Shown here piece after piece: positions 58,657 through 64,000 of a stretch of DNA of 64,000 nucleotides. A model generated the notes under the pieces. It had not been told where the DNA came from. It saw only the letters and a program-made list of their open reading frames with translations, and searched no databases. A program made the translations under genes and the position numbers. Source of the stretch: Hygrocybe punicea (lineage: Eukaryota > Basidiomycota > Agaricomycetes > Agaricales > Hygrophoraceae); NCBI GenBank assembly GCA_963556145.1, contig OY744473.1, forward strand, positions 62,001-126,000, written 5' to 3'. Positions within the stretch are counted from its first letter, which is position 1. The number at the start of each line of letters is the position of its first letter.

Positions 58657-60015
58657 ATACGACCATCAAAATCACCTTACGCTTCTCCTTTTTTCTTCGT
58701 ATCGAAGAAAGATGCAGCTGAACGACGACCAATACAAGATTATCGGTGGTTAAACTCATGGACGGTTGATGACAAATATCCATTACCACTGATCAACGAT
58801 ATCATCAACCAATTAGCCGAAGCCAAATATTTCACGAAACTCGATGTTGGATGGGGGTTTAACAACGTCCGTATCAAGGAAGGCGACGAACATAAAGCTG
58901 CTTTCTTGACACCAAAGGGTTTGTTTGAACCAACAGTCATGTTCTTCGGTCTAAAGAATTCCCCTCCGACATTTCAACGATTGATGAACCATGTTTTCCG
59001 ATATGAAATATGCGAAGGATGGTTATTGGTTTACATGGATGACATCCTCATCTTTTCCAAATCCCTCGAAGAAAATCAGAAATGAACAAAGCAAGTACTG
59101 AAGATCTTCCGCGAAAACAACCTATTCCTGAAACCGACGAAATGCACATTCGATAAGGAAAAAGTTGATTACCTCGGACTTGTCGTCGGACATGGCCAAG
59201 TCCAGATGGACCCAATCAAGACCAATGCTATCACTGACTGGCCTATCCCGACAAATCAGACCGAATTACAACGATTCATTGGCTTCTTGAATTTCTATCG
59301 TCGTTTTGTTGAAAACTTCTCGCAAATTGCGAATCCATTACACAAATTGACAGGAAAAGCAAAATGGAACTGGACGGAAGAACAACAAAATGCATTCGAC
59401 CGTTTAAAGACCATTATAACGACCGACCCAATTCTCGTCTTACCCGTTCCCGACAAGAAATTTACCATCGAATGCGACGCATCGGATTATGCAATTGGTG
59501 CGATCTTATCCCAAGAACAACCTGATGGTCTTTTCCACCCCGTAGCTTATATGTCAACAACAATGACACCAGCGGAACGGAATTATCAAGTCTTCGATAA
59601 AGAATTACTCGCAATCATATGGAGTTTCGAAGAATGGCGACAATTCCTCCTTGGTGCAAAGGAACAAATCGACGTTTTCACTGATCATCGTAATCTGGAA
59701 TATTACCGAAAACCACAGGATCTTACCTGGCGACAGGCTCGTTGGATTGCATTCTTACAGGATTACAATTTCCGTTTATTATATCGAAAAGGTTCACAAA
59801 ACAAAAAAGCCGATCTCCTCTCACGACGTGTTGATCATAAACCAAGAGAAATGGACAACAAAGGTATGATTGGTCTCCCTGATTCACTATTTATTCCTCC
59901 AGAACAATCGATTCGACAAATACTTCACACATCCCCCACGAACGATAATATTATTTCTTTACACCATGACAATCCCATCGCAGGCCATCCCGGTCATGCA
60001 AGACAATCGAATTGA
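58657..60015 (+). pseudogene. Chromovirus reverse transcriptase and RNase H
   Basis: RT blocks are in order: SPYASPFFFVSKKD, DYRWLNSWTVDDKYPLPLI, FTKLDVGWGFNNVRIKEGDE, FGLKNSPPTFQRLMN and the catalytic box LLVYMDDILIFS near 59030. A TGA at 59083-59085 precedes TKQVLKIFRENNLFLKPTKC. RNase H shows FTIECDASDYAIGAILSQ, VFDKELLAIIWSFEEWRQFL and FTDHRNLEYYR. The frame ends at 60015 with a frameshift before the integrase zinc finger. Catalytic residues are present but stops disable translation. Confidence 0.9.
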
Positions 60016-60062
60016 TTTCACGGACGACAACATGGCCGACTATCCGTGAAGATGTGGAACGG

Positions 60063-60218
60063 TGGAGTGGTCCCGAGGGACCTCTCGGGATCAGGGACGG
60101 AATCGAACGGAAAGGTCAAAGGTGGATGCGATGATAGGACAAGATCAACTGACTACTACATCCGGAAGGGCTACTGACTAAGGGACTGGTCACGTGATCT
60201 GTCAGGCACAACCACTAC
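60063..60218. mobile_element. 156-bp insertion in the integrase
   Basis: The integrase reads ...IREDVER and, 156 bp later, YINGCTECQQNKPRRG. AACGG is found on both sides (60058-60062, 60219-60223). The insert begins TGGAGTGGTC and ends CCACTAC, giving a short imperfect inverted end (GxAGTGGT). It has no ORF. It looks like a tiny transposed element. Confidence 0.6.
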
Positions 60219-61849
60219 AACGGTATATCAATGGTTGCACCGAATGTCAACAGAATAAACCACGACGAGGGAAGCAATACGGACAACTTTTCCCCCACGA
60301 TGTACCACCATACAACTGGCATATGATTTCTGTCGACATGATTGGTCCATTGCCAGAGTCACATGGTTTTGACGCCATTCTGGTTATCGTTGACAAACGA
60401 TCAAAACATCCGATCTTCATCGCGACGAACACGACATTGACATCAGAAGGATGGGCGCGATTATTCCGCGATCACGTTTTCAAACGTTTTGGCATGCCAC
60501 GCTTTGTCATTTCCGATTGTGGTTCTGTTTTCATTTCACAATTCATCACCAAATTGTATTCTTTAATCGGCATCAAAGGACGACCCACAACAGCATATCA
60601 TCCACGTGCTGACGGACAAACAGAACGAATGAACCAAGAACTCGAAATCTTTCTTCGTTTCTTCACTAATTATCGACAAGATGACTGGCATGAATGGCTC
60701 GCCCTTGCAGAGTTTGCATTAGCCAATCGTGAATCATCTGCGATCAAGACTTCTCCTTTCTTCACGACTCAAGGACAACACCCGTGGATGGGGCTTGATC
60801 TCGATATGCATACACCTATCGCGAATGAAGCTGTTCATGACTTCATCACGCGAATGAAAGCTATACAACAAAAAATCAGCGAAATCGCAGACGTCACGAA
60901 ACAAATGATGAAGGATAAGTATGATAGTCATGTCAAAAAAATCATCTTTTCTCCTGGTGATAAAGTCTGGCTAAATGGCAAGAATTTGACCATGGATCGT
61001 CCTAGCAAAAAACTCGACAATCAGAAATTCGGTCCGTTTATCGTCCTCGATAAAATCGGTTCATCATCGTACAAATTGAAATTGCCAAAAACCTGGAAAA
61101 TCTTCCCCATATTTAATGTCGCTCTCCTATCGCCATTCCAACCTCCTTCTTTCCCCATTCAACAAAAATACCATCTTCGACCCCCTCCCGATATTATCGA
61201 CAATGACGATCATTACGAAATCGAACACATCCTCGATTCCCGTATATGCCGCAACAAATTATATTATTTAGTTCATTGGCTCAACTATCCCCGCGACGAA
61301 GATTCCTGGATCCCTGCATCCGAAACCACTTATTGCCAGGATCTCGTCGACGATTTCCATAAATTACATCCCCGTGCTCCTTCTTCATTATCTCTTCGTT
61401 CCCTTTTAACTCTTCCCCCTTCTATTATTCCTCCTTTCTCTTCTTCTTCCATTTTACTTGCTATTTATCCACACAATGCCGCCCTTATCCTTGACGGCGC
61501 AAAAAACCACGAATTCCAGAAATACCTCTTTCCTCCTGGCATCACACATGCATATCTCTATGAAACCGCCCCCGTTGATGCTATCACTTCCATCATCGAA
61601 ATCTCTTCCCCCGTCATCGCCCTGGCTCAAATCGCCAATACCACCGGATTCAGAAATCTTGACTTCAATTCACAGAAGAAACTCTGTCCTTACGCTTTCC
61701 CAATCGTTCATTGTTATCGCCTTCCATCACCGATCCCCTCCGCCGCCCTTTCCCACGAATATGATATTTCCACCCCGCATTGTTTCTCCCTTCTCCCTTC
61801 TTCCTTTACCCACGATCATCCCGTTAACCCCAATCACCTCGTGTATTAA
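60219..61849 (+). CDS. Chromovirus integrase with chromodomain (partial frame)
   Basis: Zinc-finger Cys pair CTECQQ, then the DDE core: ISVDMIGPLPESHGFDAILV (first D), VISDCGSVFISQFI (second D) and ADGQTERMNQELEIFLRFF (E). C-terminal GPY/F-like block: FSPGDKVWLN, KKLDNQKFGPFIV. The final chromodomain is IEHILDSRICRNKLYYLVHW with YPRDEDSWIPASE, which targets chromoviruses to heterochromatin. A pyrimidine-rich, Ser/Pro-rich extension continues to the stop at 61849. The frame is open, but the upstream insert separates it from RT. Confidence 0.9.
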
Positions 61850-62599
61850 TTGCCTACCCTAATCTTCACTTTCGTATATAAGGACTGTTCTCTTTTCTTT
61901 CCTTTCTTCGCTCCTTGCCTTCATTCCCCCATGTCTGCCTCTGCCGTTTATCTCCCTTCTTCCCCGTATTACCATCTTCTTCCTCCTCGTTTTCGCATCC
62001 CTCGTTCGAAACGCCGCCTCTGTGATCGTAGTGTTCGCTTCGCTGTCGACCTCATGCGACCCTCTTCCTTTGGCTCCGTCCATCCCACGACGGCTATCGC
62101 CCATCTTGGCGTTGACCCTTTCTTCGCCCCGCGATCCATCTACTCTGTGCGTCCCATTGGGCCTCCCCCTCCTGCTGTTCCTCCCACCGTTCCCATCTGG
62201 TTCACCGATGATCCTGTCGATCCCTACCGCGAGTTTATTGATTGTGCTGCCGTGTTTGATTCCGTTGTCCCTCCAGTTAATCGGGACGATTCCCCTTGTT
62301 CCGGGGGTATTGTTACCTTTTACCCCGATTTAACCCCCGCTTCTGATCCCGTCTCTGACTCAGCGTCCCAAAACAATGTCATAACCTGGGTCCGGAACAT
62401 CATCGAAGACAATCAACGATGGTATCCCAATCCCCATGATTACCCCCATCAGCCAATCACCGCCGATACATCATACACACTGATACAGGCACTCAACAAT
62501 ACCACGCAACACAATCATCGGATCAGCTGTCTGCTGACACCAGACCTGCAACACAGCCGTTGGCCACCTCGTTGGCACCCCAAAATGCATAGACCATAA
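61850..62599 (+). CDS. ORF overlapping the 3' LTR, 249 aa
   Basis: A forward frame starting almost at the integrase stop runs through the non-LTR region (YLPSSPYYHLLPPRFRIPRS, PPPAVPPTVPIWFTDDPVDP) into the 3' LTR (TWVRNIIEDNQRWYPNPHDY, LLTPDLQHSRWPPRWHPKM). The 5' LTR encodes the same C-terminal segment without a stop. Being open over 750 bp in a decayed element is notable, but the sequence is C/T-rich, so it may be fortuitous. Function unknown. Confidence 0.35.
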   Translation: MPTLIFTFVYKDCSLFFPFFAPCLHSPMSASAVYLPSSPYYHLLPPRFRIPRSKRRLCDRSVRFAVDLMRPSSFGSVHPTTAIAHLGVDPFFAPRSIYSVRPIGPPPPAVPPTVPIWFTDDPVDPYREFIDCAAVFDSVVPPVNRDDSPCSGGIVTFYPDLTPASDPVSDSASQNNVITWVRNIIEDNQRWYPNPHDYPHQPITADTSYTLIQALNNTTQHNHRISCLLTPDLQHSRWPPRWHPKMHRP

Positions 62600-62874
62600 A
62601 GCCAAGCAAGACGTCGTTCATCCCGGAGCTTGTCCTCCACGCAACCATGCATGACGAAGACGCTGACCCTGAAGTTGTTCACCAGTATATAACAAGGACA
62701 TTTGTAGTCAGTACCCTTAAGTTTAGTCTAGCTACTCTTCCCCCGACCGCTACCAGACACCCAGAACTCCCTTCCCTTTTCCTTCTTACTATTGTTCGTA
62801 CTCACTTCCTATTTTAAATCATCCTCGTTTGGTTTGTTGTTGCCGGAGCCCACTAAGAACAGCGATCCGTAACA
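62311..62874 (+). repeat. 3' LTR of the chromovirus
   Basis: 564 bp, TGTTAC...CGTAACA, followed by the CCAAC target copy. Uninterrupted, unlike the 5' LTR. Confidence 0.9.
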
Positions 62875-63400
62875 CCAACCTGGTGCACCTCATTGATTTT
62901 GGGCTATCAAATGAGTTCAGGGATCCCAATACACACTTTGCACATTCTGTTTAACAAGGGTTTGGCCTCATTGGAACTACAAACTTCCCATCCATTAATA
63001 GTCACTTGGGTGTGGAGCTTGGAAGGCAGGATGATCTAGAGTCTCTCGCTTACATTCTCATATACTTTCTTTATGGATTTTTGCCATGGCAGGGCCTGGG
63101 GCAGGGCATTGTTGACAGCAAATGAGGAATCGCAACACATGACTTATACCAGTTGCCCCTGGTGGAGTTTCATACTTTTCTTGAACAAAGTTGCTCACTT
63201 GCTTTCGATGAAAAACCTGATTATAATCACTTTTGCAACCTTTTCAACAATCTCTTATCACAGGTGGGATTCCAGAGTAATCTAGCATTCGATTGGGATG
63301 TTGCTGGTGGCTCAATCTCCACATCATTGAGCAAGACGGAACTTCAGGATAGCACTCCTAAGTGCAAATGCAAACATCCCACCCTCAAACACCATATGAG
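62875..63400 (+). pseudogene. Casein-kinase-1-like gene, 3' part
   Basis: Frame resumes LVHLIDFGLSNEFRDPNTHF (DFG motif), then [53 protein letters not shown] and VEFHTFLEQSCSLAFDEKPD, the usual CK1 C-lobe order. With one CCAAC removed it joins the 5' part in frame. A TAA after HFAHSV and a TGA near IVDSK show further decay, and the end is a short basic tail (KCKCKHPTLKHHMR). Confidence 0.8.
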
Positions 63401-64000
63401 GTAAGTACCAACACATCTATATTCACTGGGTTAACATGAGTTATGTACAGGTTATGCTCTCAGACCAGCATTTCACCTTCACCTCCAGCTGGCTCTAAAC
63501 TCCTCCTCTGAATAGTTGCTATATATTATTTGGACACTGTTATCTTAACCATACCCATCTTCCCTTTGTACAGTAGCCTATAGGTGTACCTGTTTGTAGT
63601 CATCCTCATTCACAGTCAGATTTGTATGAACTTGGCATCTTGATTATGGACTTTTTAGTGGCAAAGCGCATCACAATGTGCACCATATTATTGAGAGTGT
63701 GCTACATGTGGAACTCCAGTGACAAGCAGTATGCATGTGTGGGTGTTGAGGTACAAGAGCGATGGCAGTGAGGTTAGGCATAAAAGCAGAATTTAAAATA
63801 TTAAAAATGGTTTAAGCCAACCTTGGCAGCTGACTCGGCCAAAGTCAGGGCTTCTGATTGGGCAGTGTGGCCAGCCTGGCCAGTCTGGAGATGAGCTGCA
63901 ATTTTTAAAGTCTGCTCACAGTTAGCCAAGCCACAGCAACACTAGGGCTGCTAAGGTAAGTACCCAACACCTCCAACCCCCACTGCCAACTGGCAGCAGC
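63401..64000. other. CpG-poor flank without supported gene
   Basis: No ORF with motifs. The last 200 bp (GGCCAGCCTGGCCAGTCTGG; AGCCAAGCCACAGCAACACT) is GGCCA-rich and may belong to a further repeat running off the window. Confidence 0.3.

Larger units (their letters stand above)
53667..62874 (+). mobile_element. Ty3/gypsy chromovirus (LTR retrotransposon), nested insertions
   Basis: Long terminal repeats TGTTAC...GTAACA/ATAACA flank gag-protease-RT-RNase H-integrase-chromodomain in the gypsy order on the forward strand. CCAAC is duplicated on both sides (53662-53666, 62875-62879). The two LTRs are 564 bp when the insertion in the 5' LTR is left out, and I count about 13 differences by eye (2.3%), most of them transitions at CG sites. 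Several stop codons make it non-autonomous now. Confidence 0.92.

Noticed and set aside
1..64000. CRISPR arrays, rRNA or tRNA genes
   Set aside because: No regularly spaced direct repeats with unique spacers; no convincing rRNA or cloverleaf sequence. The organism appears to be a fungus.

Overview
The window looks like nuclear DNA of a mushroom-forming basidiomycete (Agaricomycetes). The evidence is many spliced genes with 45-70 bp GT-AG introns, F-box genes with divergent LRR-like tails, a spliced HNH-nuclease gene, a spliced class-3 lipase gene, a small beta-trefoil-like inhibitor gene, and a dense load of fungal transposons (Helitron, Tc1/mariner, hAT, Ty3/gypsy chromovirus, Ty1/copia remnant). 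There is no bacterial-type operon, CRISPR array, rRNA or recognisable tRNA. All exon models come from reading frames and splice signals by eye; no database search was possible.

Layout. 1-1173 has no convincing gene. 1174-2283 (-) is a three-exon unknown gene; 2495-3485 (-) is a decayed paralogue-type ORF; about 3957-6098 (+) is a class-3 lipase with many introns. 6600-7800 is a non-autonomous Tc1/mariner-like element with about 100-bp inverted ends, next to what looks like a cut-off GPI-anchored protein tail. 9573-11003 (-) is an F-box gene. About 11170-19063 (-) is a decayed Helitron with Rep, Pif1-type helicase and a C-terminal cysteine-protease-like domain. 20815-23883 is a nearly intact Tc1/mariner transposon that carries, besides its transposase, a convergent 497-aa second gene. 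25869-35196 is a 9.3-kb hAT transposon with a perfect 8-bp target duplication, a spliced BED-hAT transposase, a convergent 846-aa second gene, five subterminal palindromic repeats and a broken BCS1-like AAA-ATPase fragment; it sits inside a reading frame that reopens if the element is removed.

From 35796 to 40659 the window is ordinary: an intact F-box gene (-), a beta-trefoil inhibitor-like gene (-) and an HNH nuclease gene (+). From about 41340 to the end it becomes CpG-poor and repeat-rich: a foldback MITE, a copia tail, kinase fragments, a 7.7-kb structure with two 1034-bp inverted arms, and a casein-kinase-1-like pseudogene split by a Ty3/gypsy chromovirus (53667-62874, target duplication CCAAC). 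That chromovirus has itself been hit twice: by a 1.9-kb putative solo LTR in its 5' LTR and by a 156-bp insert in its integrase.

The most interesting signal is that two unrelated cut-and-paste transposons (mariner and hAT) share one architecture: a forward-strand accessory gene of unknown function and a reverse-strand transposase, convergent, with stops only about 120-130 bp apart, all inside intact terminal repeats. Both accessory genes have clean splicing and open frames, so they look maintained. The older elements (Helitron, chromovirus, inverted arms) show premature stops that mostly fit CGA-to-TGA changes, the footprint of CpG methylation decay.
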